From Aquimarina agarilytica ZC1 (lineage in GTDB: Bacteria > Bacteroidota > Bacteroidia > Flavobacteriales > Flavobacteriaceae): a DNA stretch of 64,000 nucleotides. Every line of letters starts with the position of its first letter. The first letter of the stretch is position 1. Location: assembly GCF_000255455.1 (NCBI RefSeq), contig NZ_JH621261.1, forward strand, positions 35,451 through 99,450, written 5' to 3'. The notes beneath the pieces are model-generated. The model saw only the letters and a list, made by a program, of their open reading frames with translations. It did no database searches and had not been told where the DNA came from. Shown here in pieces: positions 44,302-52,579 of the stretch. A program made the translations under genes and the position numbers.

Positions 44302-45665
44302 AACAGACTGTGGTAATTAATGTCGTTGGGCTTACTTCTAAAATACTTGAAAACAAAGAACTATTTATATCCAAATGGTGTACAGATAATAAAAAAATAG
44401 CGACTATAGATCCTGTTTTACCTGCAGTAACCTGTAGCGTTCAAACTACTTATATTACAGGTCAGTGGCCTTCGAAACATGGAATAATTGGAAATGGTTG
44501 GTATAACAAAGAACAGTCTGAGGTTCAATTTTGGAAACAATCAAATAAGTTGGTTCAAACATCAAGTTTATGGGATGAGGCACGTAACCTAAATCCAAAA
44601 TTTACTTGTGCAAATCTATTTTGGTGGTATAATATGTATTCAAGTGCGGACTACTCAGTAACTCCAAGGCCGCAATACTTGGCCAATGGATTAAAAAAGC
44701 CTGATTGTTATAGTTACCCTAGTGAACTTAGAGATGAGTTACAGCAGGAATTAGGTGTTTTTCCATTATTTGATTTTTGGGGACCAAGAACTACAATAAA
44801 ATCTAGTAAATGGATTGCGGAAGCTTCTAAATATGTTCAACATAAATATAATCCAACTTTACAACTAATATATTTACCACATCTTGATTATTGTTTGCAG
44901 AAATACGATTACAAATCCAATGAAGTACAAAAAGACATCCAAGATTTGGATAAATTGTTAAAGGACTTAATTGAGTTTTATGAACATAAAAATATTACTC
45001 CCATAATATTGTCAGAGTATGGAATTTCTTCAGTATCAAAGCCTATTCACCTTAATCGTATATTAAGAAAGCAAGGTTTACTTAATGTTAGAGTAGAGAA
45101 TGATACCGAATTATTAGATGCAGGAGCAAGTAAAGCATTTGCAGTAGCAGATCATCAAGTAGTGCAAGTATATTGCCAGCCTAATCTTGAAAAAATGCTA
45201 ATGAGTTTATTAAAGGAAGTAAAAGGTGTAGAAGAAGTATTAGATAAAGAAGCACAAATAAAGAGAAATATATGGCATGAACGTTCGGGAAATTTTATGG
45301 TTATTGCTAAAAAAGAATATTGGTTTACGTATTATTATTGGTTAAATGATAAGAGAGCACCAGATTTTTCACGAACGGTTGATATTCACAAAAAGCCAGG
45401 TTATGACCCTGTTGAAATGTTTTTAGACACCCAAAAAAAAGGATTGAAATTAAAAATAGGAGTAAAGCTTTTATTGAAAAAAATGGGTTTTAGAGTCTTG
45501 TTTAATTTTATTCCACTTAACTCGGAATTGATAAAAGGTTCGCACGGAAGAACTAGTGTTGAGGTGTCTGAAAAACCAATTATAGTAGCCGCAGGAAATA
45601 ATAAAAAAAATGTAAAAGCTATTGAAGTTAAAGATATTATTTTGGCGAGTGTTTTTGGGGATTAA
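44298..45665 (+). CDS. eboF: alkaline phosphatase superfamily phosphodiesterase EboF
   Basis: A 455-residue protein of the type I phosphodiesterase/nucleotide pyrophosphatase group. The catalytic Thr region is PAVTCSVQTTYITGQWPSKHGI, followed by GNGWYNKE. YLPHLDYCLQKYD and VADHQVVQV contain the second-metal Asp and His residues, and KGSHGR the last His. No signal peptide was seen, so it is probably cytosolic. Last gene of the ebo operon. No terminator hairpin was recognised before the convergent lipoprotein gene 105 nt away. Confidence 0.87.
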   Translation: MKQTVVINVVGLTSKILENKELFISKWCTDNKKIATIDPVLPAVTCSVQTTYITGQWPSKHGIIGNGWYNKEQSEVQFWKQSNKLVQTSSLWDEARNLNPKFTCANLFWWYNMYSSADYSVTPRPQYLANGLKKPDCYSYPSELRDELQQELGVFPLFDFWGPRTTIKSSKWIAEASKYVQHKYNPTLQLIYLPHLDYCLQKYDYKSNEVQKDIQDLDKLLKDLIEFYEHKNITPIILSEYGISSVSKPIHLNRILRKQGLLNVRVENDTELLDAGASKAFAVADHQVVQVYCQPNLEKMLMSLLKEVKGVEEVLDKEAQIKRNIWHERSGNFMVIAKKEYWFTYYYWLNDKRAPDFSRTVDIHKKPGYDPVEMFLDTQKKGLKLKIGVKLLLKKMGFRVLFNFIPLNSELIKGSHGRTSVEVSEKPIIVAAGNNKKNVKAIEVKDIILASVFGD

Positions 45666-45770
45666 AAAAGGCAACCAATAAATAGTGTAAACCTTATCTA
45701 AATGCATTACGGGTTAAATATAGAATAGTTTACATAGGTATAAGTAAGTTTTTTCAAGGATAGGATTGCA

Positions 45771-46574
45771 TTACAAACCATTAAATTCATAAATATTGCC
45801 CGTTTTTTTATTTGTTTTTTCATCAGTAATATAAACCGCATTATTAGTTTTGAAGCAAATACCTTCTTTTTGTGATGTATGTTCTAAATTAAACTTTTTA
45901 ATAAAACTGTTTGAAAAATCTCCTTCATTAAAATTAGTGAGTGACCAAAATTTATCATGATTAAGTAATAGTATCGTTTTTTTATGATTACTAATATCAG
46001 CAGAAGTTACAGGAGTTTTTTTCCCTTCTAAATTCAGATTACCAATAAACATAGCTTTTTGCTCACCTAGTTGGTTAGGGATTTTAAAAATATTAGTTGT
46101 GTTATCTTCTTTGCTAAAAAGATAAAAATTGTTATTCCACAAAAAGAAAGCTTCAAAATCCTTTGTTCTATATTTTTTTGGAAGCCTAAAAGATATAGTA
46201 AATGGAGTAGTTTTTGACGAGGTATTATCGGGGTTCAAAATTTTATAAATATGGAGTAGTTTTCGTTTTCCATTATTATTTCCAAAATCACCGATGTAAA
46301 TATTTCCCTGATCATCACTAGTTAAATCTTCCCAATCAGTATTTTTAACCCCCGTTAAGGTTATATTTTTTACAATTTCCCCTTTAGTATTTAAGCCATA
46401 TAATATATTTTTATTACCAGAATCTTCAATAGTCCATAAAATGGTTGAAGTATTGGTGGTTTCAATAGCCGAAATTTCTTTTAATTTTTTGGGTAAAGCT
46501 GTAACTACGTTAATTTTACTAGTAGTACATGATAAAAATAAGAGACAAAAAAGATAAGTAATAGAATGATTCAT
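45771..46574 (-). CDS. beta-propeller-like lipoprotein, unknown function
   Basis: A 267-residue lipoprotein with lipobox LFLSC (Cys16). The mature part has short beta repeats (ISAIETTNTSTILWTIEDSGN, DWEDLTSDDQGNIYIGDFGNN, AFFLWNNNFYLFSKEDN), a pattern seen in secreted SdiA-regulated/propeller-like proteins of Bacteroidetes. No catalytic residues identified. The 3' end of this gene is duplicated as a remnant at 38451, on the other side of the ebo operon. Convergent with eboF. Confidence 0.7.
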   Translation of the reverse strand: MNHSITYLFCLLFLSCTTSKINVVTALPKKLKEISAIETTNTSTILWTIEDSGNKNILYGLNTKGEIVKNITLTGVKNTDWEDLTSDDQGNIYIGDFGNNNGKRKLLHIYKILNPDNTSSKTTPFTISFRLPKKYRTKDFEAFFLWNNNFYLFSKEDNTTNIFKIPNQLGEQKAMFIGNLNLEGKKTPVTSADISNHKKTILLLNHDKFWSLTNFNEGDFSNSFIKKFNLEHTSQKEGICFKTNNAVYITDEKTNKKTGNIYEFNGL

Positions 46575-46683
46575 TAGAATTAGGCTTTATCAAATTTAAG
46601 GATTAGCTTATGATTTATATTACCAGAGCTACTTTTTTGATAACAATAATTTTTACTATACAATAAATGAACAACTAAATTTA

Positions 46684-47289
46684 ATGGCAGTCATTGAGGG
46701 TTTTGTAATTGGTTTTAGTATGATCATTTTTATTGGTCCTGTATTTTTTTTACTGTTAAATAGTAGTTTGGAATATGGGATAAAGGCAGGAGTACTAGTT
46801 GCTTTAGGAATAATTTTTAGCGATATAATTTGTGTGCTTTTATGTGTTTACGGACTTTCATCTTTCATAGTAGCCACCGAAAATCAATTTTTGATAGGAA
46901 TACTAAGTGGAGTGCTACTTATGGTATTGGGCTTTTTTTATTTGTTTAAGGAAGTAAAGCTCTCTGTAAAAGTTAAATTAAGCTCAAGTACACTAAGTAC
47001 TTTTTTTATAAAAGGGTTTAGCGTTAACTTTTTTAATCCTTTTGTATTTGTGGTTTGGGTAGGTGTTTTTAATTATGGAAAAACTAAATACGTAACTGTG
47101 AATTCATTAATAATATTCCTTACGTCAGTATTAATAGGTATTCTGGTAACAGATTTATTAAAAGTAATTTTATCAAAAAAGTTAAAAAAAATTATAACAA
47201 AGAAACGTTTAAATTTTTTGTTCAAGGGAACAGGAGTGATTTTAATATTGTTTTCGCTACGTATGATATGGTATGTTTATACTATGTAA
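46684..47289 (+). CDS. LysE-family amino-acid exporter
   Basis: A 201-residue membrane protein with five to six helices. The N terminus EGFVIGFSMIIFIGPVFFLLLN matches the LysE/RhtB GxxPGP-type motif (here IGPVFF), and GFSVNFFNPFVFVVWVGVF matches the conserved NPxxxxW-type second motif. LysE-type proteins export amino acids or related small molecules across the inner membrane; the substrate is unknown. Monocistronic, divergent from the lipoprotein gene. Confidence 0.85.
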   Translation: MAVIEGFVIGFSMIIFIGPVFFLLLNSSLEYGIKAGVLVALGIIFSDIICVLLCVYGLSSFIVATENQFLIGILSGVLLMVLGFFYLFKEVKLSVKVKLSSSTLSTFFIKGFSVNFFNPFVFVVWVGVFNYGKTKYVTVNSLIIFLTSVLIGILVTDLLKVILSKKLKKIITKKRLNFLFKGTGVILILFSLRMIWYVYTM

Positions 47290-47339
47290 GTGCTTAATTT
47301 TTAGTATATTTACTTAAACAAATCACAAACTCTGTTTAA

Positions 47340-47840
47340 ATGAAAATTAATTTTCTAATAGTAGTTTTGACTGCTTTGATACCAATGTTTGTAGGTTTTA
47401 TTTGGTATAATCCAAAAGTGTTTGGTACAGCTTGGATGAAAGCTTGTGGATTTTCTTCCGAAGATTTAAAGGGAAGTAACATGATTTTAATTTTTGTGTT
47501 GTCTTATATTTTTAGTGTTTTACTAGCTGTAATTTTAAATACGATGGTAATACATCAGTTTGGTTTTTTTTCAAGTTTAATGAGTGATCCAGATTGGGAT
47601 AAAGCGGGTACTGAAACCTATAAATTTGCAGAAGCATATATGTCCAAATATGGAGATAATTATCGAACCTTTAAGCATGGAGCTTTTCATGGTGCCATTA
47701 TAAGTTTATTTTTTGTTTTACCCGTATTGGGAACAAATGCATTATTTGAAAAAAAAGGATTTAGGTATATATTAGTCAATGTTGGGTATTGGACAGTTTG
47801 TTTATCTTTAATGGGAGGGGTGCTTTGTCAATTTAACTAA
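47340..47840 (+). CDS. DUF1761 family membrane protein
   Basis: A 166-residue protein with four hydrophobic segments (about 4-24, 48-70, 117-137 and 143-163). VVLTALIPMFVGFIWYNPKVFGTAWMK is the DUF1761 N-terminal pattern. Function unknown. It lies 50 nt after lysE, possibly co-transcribed; a terminator at 47929 separates it from the next, convergent gene. Confidence 0.75.
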   Translation: MKINFLIVVLTALIPMFVGFIWYNPKVFGTAWMKACGFSSEDLKGSNMILIFVLSYIFSVLLAVILNTMVIHQFGFFSSLMSDPDWDKAGTETYKFAEAYMSKYGDNYRTFKHGAFHGAIISLFFVLPVLGTNALFEKKGFRYILVNVGYWTVCLSLMGGVLCQFN

Positions 47841-47928
47841 TAATCAGAACGAGTGATATTGTAGTAATTTATTATCCGTAAATCGCATAATTTAACACAT
47901 ATTGAATTCAAGACCAACTTGAGTATTT

Positions 47929-47966
47929 AGAGGGTTTAGTAAAAAAAGTACTAAACCCTCTTTAGA
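47929..47966. terminator. terminator between convergent genes
   Basis: AGAGGGTTTAGT / ACTAAACCCTCT with a 9-nt A-rich loop. It lies between the DUF1761 gene (plus) and the secreted protein gene at 47995 (minus). T-runs after the stem are short on both strands, so strength is uncertain. Confidence 0.55.
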
Positions 47967-47994
47967 AAGAAGCTCTGTAATATGTTACATTAAG

Positions 47995-48705
47995 CTATTC
48001 TTTAACCACTACAAATTTTGCTTTATAACCAACAGCAATATTGAAAGATTTGTCAAACAATTTGTTATCTAGACCATCAACAACGACTAATTGGCAAGTA
48101 ACAGGTTCACTTACTCCACTGTCAATAGCCAATAGTTCAATTTTGTTAAAGCCTTCTGTTAATGCAACTCTATAGTCAATAAAAGAGCTATGAAAAGTTA
48201 TACGATTAAAAATTACTTTATCATTTAATGAAACTTTAATTTCATCTCCATCCGTAGCCATACTATCTCTTATGATCAAATATAAATGATCCGCTTTGGT
48301 AGTATAGGTTCCTAAATCAATATCACCAAAAAAGAAATCGACACTATCTGTCTTTAAAGGCAGCGGTTCGTATACAACATCTAGATAAGTTTTAGCATCA
48401 CTGGGTTTCCCAAATTTAAGATGATCTTTTTTTTCTTTTCCAAAATTATCAATATCAATAATGGATTTGATGTTAAAAGCGCTAATGGCATTTTGTGATA
48501 AATTAGCTTGTTGTTTTAAAAAACCAATACCTAAAATATCCGTATTTGATATAGATTCTGGTTTGGGTTCCTCGTCAGGAGGTTGCTGGTTTTGAATACC
48601 ACTAAAATCAATAGTATACTTCTTTTTTTCTTGAGGTTCCTGGGCATTTATTTGCCACAAAGGAATGATTACTATCAAGTGAAATATGAAACGTTTAAAA
48701 TTCAT
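47995..48705 (-). CDS. secreted protein, unknown function
   Basis: A 236-residue protein with signal peptide 1-21 (WQINAQ). A Pro/Glu-rich segment (QNQQPPDEEPKPES) precedes a beta-rich domain (VDFFFGDIDLGTYTTKADHLYLIIRDSMATDGDEIKVSLNDKVIF-like region about 118-165, then IDYRVALTEGFNKIELLAID). This looks like a jelly-roll or carbohydrate-binding-like sandwich in which a ligand-holding turn DGDEIKVSLND recurs. No family recognised with certainty. Probably periplasmic or surface. Confidence 0.6.
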   Translation of the reverse strand: MNFKRFIFHLIVIIPLWQINAQEPQEKKKYTIDFSGIQNQQPPDEEPKPESISNTDILGIGFLKQQANLSQNAISAFNIKSIIDIDNFGKEKKDHLKFGKPSDAKTYLDVVYEPLPLKTDSVDFFFGDIDLGTYTTKADHLYLIIRDSMATDGDEIKVSLNDKVIFNRITFHSSFIDYRVALTEGFNKIELLAIDSGVSEPVTCQLVVVDGLDNKLFDKSFNIAVGYKAKFVVVKE

Positions 48706-48841
48706 GAATAATCATTAGGGGATAAAAATAATCAAATTTTGTGCCGTTAAAAAGTAAACAAAACTAAATAGAATTTTCTTTTTGTAGGAAAAGAGATGTA
48801 TATTAGTAATTATTTAACATATATACGTAATTAACTTTGAA

Positions 48842-49234
48842 ATGTTGCAAAGTGTTATTTTTATTGACGATGATTTGCCTACAAATATTGTAAACAGGCG
48901 CTTAGCGATACGTTCTAATTGTTTTGAAGATATTCAGTTTTATAAGAATAGTATGGAAGCTTTAGCATATTTACAGTCATTATCAAATGTGTCAAATTTT
49001 CCTGATTTAATTTTTTTAGATATCAACATGCCTGTTATGGATGGGTGGCAATTTTTGGATCAATTAAAAACAATTGATCAGCATAGTTGTATAAAAATAG
49101 TAATGTTATCAACGGCTTTAAGAGTTTCAGAAGAAGAGAAAAATAAGTATGCAGATATTATCTCTGCTTATGAAAGTAAACCTTTAACTATCGAAAAAAT
49201 TAGGACACATACCAATTACTTAGATGCGGTTTAA
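48842..49234 (+). CDS. stand-alone response regulator receiver protein
   Basis: A 130-residue CheY-like domain with no output domain. Acidic pocket D9-D11 (IDDD), phospho-acceptor D60 (LIFLDINMPVMDGW), conserved Ser/Thr in VMLSTAL, and Lys in YESKPLT. No histidine kinase lies nearby, so its partner is elsewhere. It probably works as a phosphate shuttle or by protein contact. Starts at ATG 48842, 136 nt after the divergent secreted-protein gene. Confidence 0.9.
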   Translation: MLQSVIFIDDDLPTNIVNRRLAIRSNCFEDIQFYKNSMEALAYLQSLSNVSNFPDLIFLDINMPVMDGWQFLDQLKTIDQHSCIKIVMLSTALRVSEEEKNKYADIISAYESKPLTIEKIRTHTNYLDAV

Positions 49235-49288
49235 TTTTTGTGGGAAGTTTTAGGAGTATAAATCTAGGATCATTCTAAAGATAATAGG

Positions 49289-50065
49289 TTAAAATTTCTC
49301 AAAAACTCCCAAACCGAATAGGGCATAATCATATTTTACGGGGTCATTAGCATCCATTTTTCTCAAGGCAGTATCTAATTCCAATAAAGCTTTAGCATCG
49401 TTTTGCTTTCGCAGAAGAATTCCTAGTTTCCGAGCTACATTACCTGAATGTACATCTAAGGGGCAAGAGAGTTGATTTGTATTAATTTTTGTCCACAACC
49501 CAAGGTCCACACCATTAGTATTAGGTCTAACCATCCACCTAAAAAACATGTTTATACGCTTGGCAGCAGAATTTTTAGAAGGATCACTTATGTGTTTAGT
49601 AGTACGTTTAGGGTGTGGTAAACTAAAAAAATCATGTTTAAAATTTGTAATGGCATCGTTAATTCGAGGAAAATTAGAAAACTGATTAAAATAATTTTCC
49701 ATAGTTCCATGTTGGGTGTACAAATGTTGTAATCCTTCAATAAAATAACCTAAATCAATATTATTAAAAGTTCTGTGCACAAAACCATCAAAAAGTGAGC
49801 TGTGTTTTTCGGGAGTATAGTTCATTACAAAATCATAAGGACTGTGTCCCATGATTTCCATAAGCCTGTGCGCGTTAGTTAATATACTTTTTCGGTTCCC
49901 CCATGCAATTGTAGCAGTTAAAAAGCCAGCAATTTCGGCATCCTCTTTTAATGAAAATTGTGCAGGGACTTGAATAGGATCCGTATCCAAAAAAGTGGGA
50001 GTTTCATATAAGGCTGCTTTTTCATCTAAAAACGCTTTAAGTTCCTTTATGGGTAGTTTTTTCAC
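49289..50065 (-). CDS. TIGR02757 family protein
   Basis: A 258-residue protein of a conserved Bacteroidetes/Chlamydiae family without known function. Its pattern is IAWGNRKSILTNAHRLMEIMG, HRTFNNIDLGYFIEGL, NMFFRWMVRPNTNGVDLGLW and CPLDVHSGNVARKLGIL. Parts resemble helix-hairpin-helix DNA glycosylases, but the catalytic Lys/Asp pair was not found. No signal or membrane segment. It lies 6 nt downstream of the LolD-type ATPase gene on the same strand, so it is probably co-transcribed with it. Confidence 0.85.
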   Translation of the reverse strand: MKKLPIKELKAFLDEKAALYETPTFLDTDPIQVPAQFSLKEDAEIAGFLTATIAWGNRKSILTNAHRLMEIMGHSPYDFVMNYTPEKHSSLFDGFVHRTFNNIDLGYFIEGLQHLYTQHGTMENYFNQFSNFPRINDAITNFKHDFFSLPHPKRTTKHISDPSKNSAAKRINMFFRWMVRPNTNGVDLGLWTKINTNQLSCPLDVHSGNVARKLGILLRKQNDAKALLELDTALRKMDANDPVKYDYALFGLGVFEKF

Positions 50066-50071
50066 AGGTAT

Positions 50072-50731
50072 TTATATTAAATTTCCATCACGCATTACTA
50101 GTTTCCTATCAGCCATATCGGCAAATTCATTATTGTGTGTAACAATCACAAAAGTTTGTCCAAAAGTATCACGTAAAGTAAAAAAAAGTTGGTGTAAATT
50201 TTCAGCAGATTCACTATCTAAATTACCCGAAGGTTCATCGGCATAAACCACTTTAGGATCGTTTATTAATGCTCTGGCAACTGCAACTCGTTGTTGTTCT
50301 CCCCCAGAAAGTTGATCGGGTTTGTGATCAAAACGATGTGACAAACCTAAAAATTCTAATAATTTTTCAGCTTTTTGTTCCGCTTCTTTTTTGGAAGTTC
50401 CTTTAATAAAGGCAGGTATACATACATTTTCTAAAGCAGTAAATTCTGGTAATAATTGATGAAATTGAAAAATAAACCCAAGCTGTTCATTCCTAAATTT
50501 AGCCAAAGCTTTGTCTTTTAGTTTACTTATTTCAACATCATTTATGATTAGTTTGCTAGTTGGATTTTTATCCATAGTGTCTAACGAACCTAAAATTTGT
50601 AAAAGAGTAGTTTTTCCAGCACCCGAAGCGCCTACAATTGAAATAATTTCTCCTTGCTTAATATGCAAATCAACGCCTTTAAGAACCTCTAATTTGCCAT
50701 AATGTTTACGTATATTCTCAGCTTTAATCAT
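50072..50731 (-). CDS. ABC transporter ATP-binding protein, LolD/MacB type
   Basis: An ATPase of about 219 residues: Walker [10 protein letters not shown], signature LSGGEQQRV, Walker [14 protein letters not shown] and switch His in IVTHNNEFA. Start at ATG 50731 ([14 protein letters not shown]); five residues upstream are not conserved. The sequence class is that of LolD and FtsE, which pair with FtsX-like permeases to free lipoproteins from the inner membrane or to drive other periplasmic work. The permease is not adjacent, so the partner is unknown. Confidence 0.85.
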   Translation of the reverse strand: MIKAENIRKHYGKLEVLKGVDLHIKQGEIISIVGASGAGKTTLLQILGSLDTMDKNPTSKLIINDVEISKLKDKALAKFRNEQLGFIFQFHQLLPEFTALENVCIPAFIKGTSKKEAEQKAEKLLEFLGLSHRFDHKPDQLSGGEQQRVAVARALINDPKVVYADEPSGNLDSESAENLHQLFFTLRDTFGQTFVIVTHNNEFADMADRKLVMRDGNLI

Positions 50732-50831
50732 ATGGTGAAAATACAATTTTATAGAATATTTATATGATGTGTATAGTCACTTTTGTTTGGAATACCACTA
50801 ACTTTATATTAAAATACAATAATTATAAGTT

Positions 50832-51362
50832 ATGAGTGAAAAAGCAATATTTGCTGGAGGTTGTTTTTGGTGTACCGAAGCTGTTTTTCAGCGTATAAAA
50901 GGCGTTTCTCTAGTTCGTTCTGGGTTTTCTGGTGGAAACATAAAAAATCCTGCATATAAAGAGGTAATTACAGAACGCACTGGACATGCAGAGGTAGTTG
51001 AAGTTACTTTTGATTCAACTATAATTTCATATCAAAATTTATTAGAGGTATTTTTTGGAACTCACGATCCTACCACATTAAATAGGCAAGGGGGAGATAA
51101 AGGAACACATTATCGTAGTGCTATTTTTTATACATCCGAGACCCAAAAAGAATTAGCAGAAAATTTTATTGATGTATTAACTGACCAACGAGTATTTGCA
51201 TCACCTATTGTAACAGAAGTAACAAGGTTTGAAAACTTTTACCCTGCAGAGGATTACCATTCCAATTATTTTAACTTAAACCGAGAACAAGGTTTTTGCC
51301 AAGTAGTAATTAACCCTAAGGTGAATAAATTAAGTACTTATTTTAAAGAGTTTTTGAAATAG
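50832..51362 (+). CDS. msrA: peptide-methionine (S)-S-oxide reductase MsrA
   Basis: A 176-residue MsrA: AGGCFWCTEAVF contains the catalytic Cys11 and a second Cys14; RSGFSGGN, TERTGHAEVVEVTFD and GTHDPTTLNRQGGDKGTHYRS are all conserved family blocks; the C-terminal EQGFCQVV holds a resolving Cys. It repairs oxidised methionine in proteins. No signal peptide, so it is cytosolic. Divergent from the LolD-type ATPase gene. Confidence 0.95.
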   Translation: MSEKAIFAGGCFWCTEAVFQRIKGVSLVRSGFSGGNIKNPAYKEVITERTGHAEVVEVTFDSTIISYQNLLEVFFGTHDPTTLNRQGGDKGTHYRSAIFYTSETQKELAENFIDVLTDQRVFASPIVTEVTRFENFYPAEDYHSNYFNLNREQGFCQVVINPKVNKLSTYFKEFLK

Positions 51363-51406
51363 AAAGATTTTTGGAACAACCTTTGCATTCCTATTATTAA
51401 AAAATT

Positions 51407-51679
51407 ATGAATAAATATACGATACTGTTAATTAGTTTATTACTAGATGGTGTTGGAATGTTATCTTATTTGTTTCCAGGAATAGGGGAAGCAACAGATA
51501 TTGTTTGGGCTCCAGTTTCGGGCTGGTTGATGATAAAATTATATAAAGGGAAAGAAGGTAAAATAGCAGGGATTATTACTCTTATTGAAGAAGGTATTCC
51601 TGGTATTGATGTTATTCCAACATTCACCTTAATGTGGATTTATACTTATATAATAACTGGAAAAGCACAAAAAGTTTAA
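51407..51679 (+). CDS. small membrane protein, unknown function
   Basis: A 90-residue protein with two to three hydrophobic stretches (about 5-25, 50-60 and 68-85) and the conserved-looking phrase LDGVGMLSYLFPGIGEATDIVWAP-type N terminus (positions 14-37). Related small proteins are common next to redox or stress genes in Flavobacteriaceae, but no function is known. It lies 44 nt after msrA on the same strand and may share its transcript. Its stop codon overlaps that of the convergent gene at 51676. Confidence 0.6.
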   Translation: MNKYTILLISLLLDGVGMLSYLFPGIGEATDIVWAPVSGWLMIKLYKGKEGKIAGIITLIEEGIPGIDVIPTFTLMWIYTYIITGKAQKV

Positions 51680-51981
51680 TCCTTTAAAAAACGCCCTAAA
51701 CCTAAACGTGTAAGCATTTTCTTTTCCATATTCCAAAAAAAGTTAAATTGACCAAATAGCCAACCAAAAAATACTAAAAGCACCTGATAAATAGGGAAAA
51801 TTAATAGAATACGAATTGGCCAAAAAATATAGCCAGGTGTAGTGGCTTTACTAATTCCGATAAATTCAGTAAGTGGAGCTGCTAATTTTGAAGCAGTAGT
51901 ACCTGTAATAGCAAAAACAATAAAGATGATAATAACTTCCCAGTTGTGTTTGATGCCCCAGCGTTGTTTCAATTTTTCCAT
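51676..51981 (-). CDS. small two-helix membrane protein (DUF6787-like)
   Basis: A 101-residue protein: WGIKHNWEVIIIFIVFAITG begins the first helix (about 15-35), a second helix spans about 60-80, and the basic C terminus reads NMEKKMLTRLGLGRFLKD. It fits a small Bacteroidetes family that I recall as DUF6787; the label was not verified. Function unknown. The stop overlaps the end of the plus-strand gene by 4 nt. Confidence 0.6.
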   Translation of the reverse strand: MEKLKQRWGIKHNWEVIIIFIVFAITGTTASKLAAPLTEFIGISKATTPGYIFWPIRILLIFPIYQVLLVFFGWLFGQFNFFWNMEKKMLTRLGLGRFLKD

Positions 51982-52095
51982 GGCGGCAAATTTACAATTT
52001 AATTTTTCTCTAGAAAAGTATGTAAAAGTTAAATAACATCGCTAGAGGGTACTTTATTATTTTATGTGATTTTATAACCGTGATTTTAAATGATG

Positions 52096-52491
52096 TTACA
52101 AACGTTGGCGGTATTTTTTTTGAAAAAATAAAAAATAATTAAATAAAAGGTAGTTTACTTCGTATCCATAATGTATGTGGTTCTGATAATCAATTTGGGG
52201 TCCATAGATATCGCTATATTGTATAGGATTACTAGCTCTTATATTATATTCAGTCACAAAGAGTATATTTTTATTTTCCAAGTAATTAATTCCATAATAA
52301 CCTCGTGGTTGTGCTTGACTATTTAAAAAGCGGTTAAAGCCAATATCAAATACAATTAGTTCATATTCCAAGCTATCATTTGCAATACGTACGGCCTTTT
52401 CTTTTTCAGTAGTTGAAAAATTGCGCTCTTTTTTTGTGGCACATGCAGACAAAAAAAGAAATAAGATGATATAATAGAATAGTGATCTCAT
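52096..52491 (-). CDS. DUF6146-like lipoprotein
   Basis: A 131-residue lipoprotein: signal MRSLFYYIILFLFLSAC with lipobox LSAC (Cys17). The mature part has SLEYELIVFDIGFNRFL, RGYYGINYLENKNILFVTEYNIR and NHIHYGYEVNYLLFNYFLFFQKKYRQRL-type aromatic C terminus, the pattern of a common flavobacterial lipoprotein family (DUF6146 by memory). Function unknown. A terminator at 52499 lies just upstream and belongs to the preceding gene. Confidence 0.7.
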   Translation of the reverse strand: MRSLFYYIILFLFLSACATKKERNFSTTEKEKAVRIANDSLEYELIVFDIGFNRFLNSQAQPRGYYGINYLENKNILFVTEYNIRASNPIQYSDIYGPQIDYQNHIHYGYEVNYLLFNYFLFFQKKYRQRL

Positions 52492-52527
52492 AAAAAAATG
52501 CCGAAATCATAAGTGAATTCGGCATAT
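52492..52527 (-). terminator. terminator after the DUF937 gene
   Basis: ATGCCGAA / TTCGGCAT with a 12-nt loop. On the minus strand it is followed by seven T, just upstream of the DUF6146-like lipoprotein gene and 53 nt after the DUF937 stop. Confidence 0.75.
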
Positions 52528-52579
52528 GTATATTAAGCACAATATAAAATATTGATGCTTTTGTTGTATGTATTAGTAA

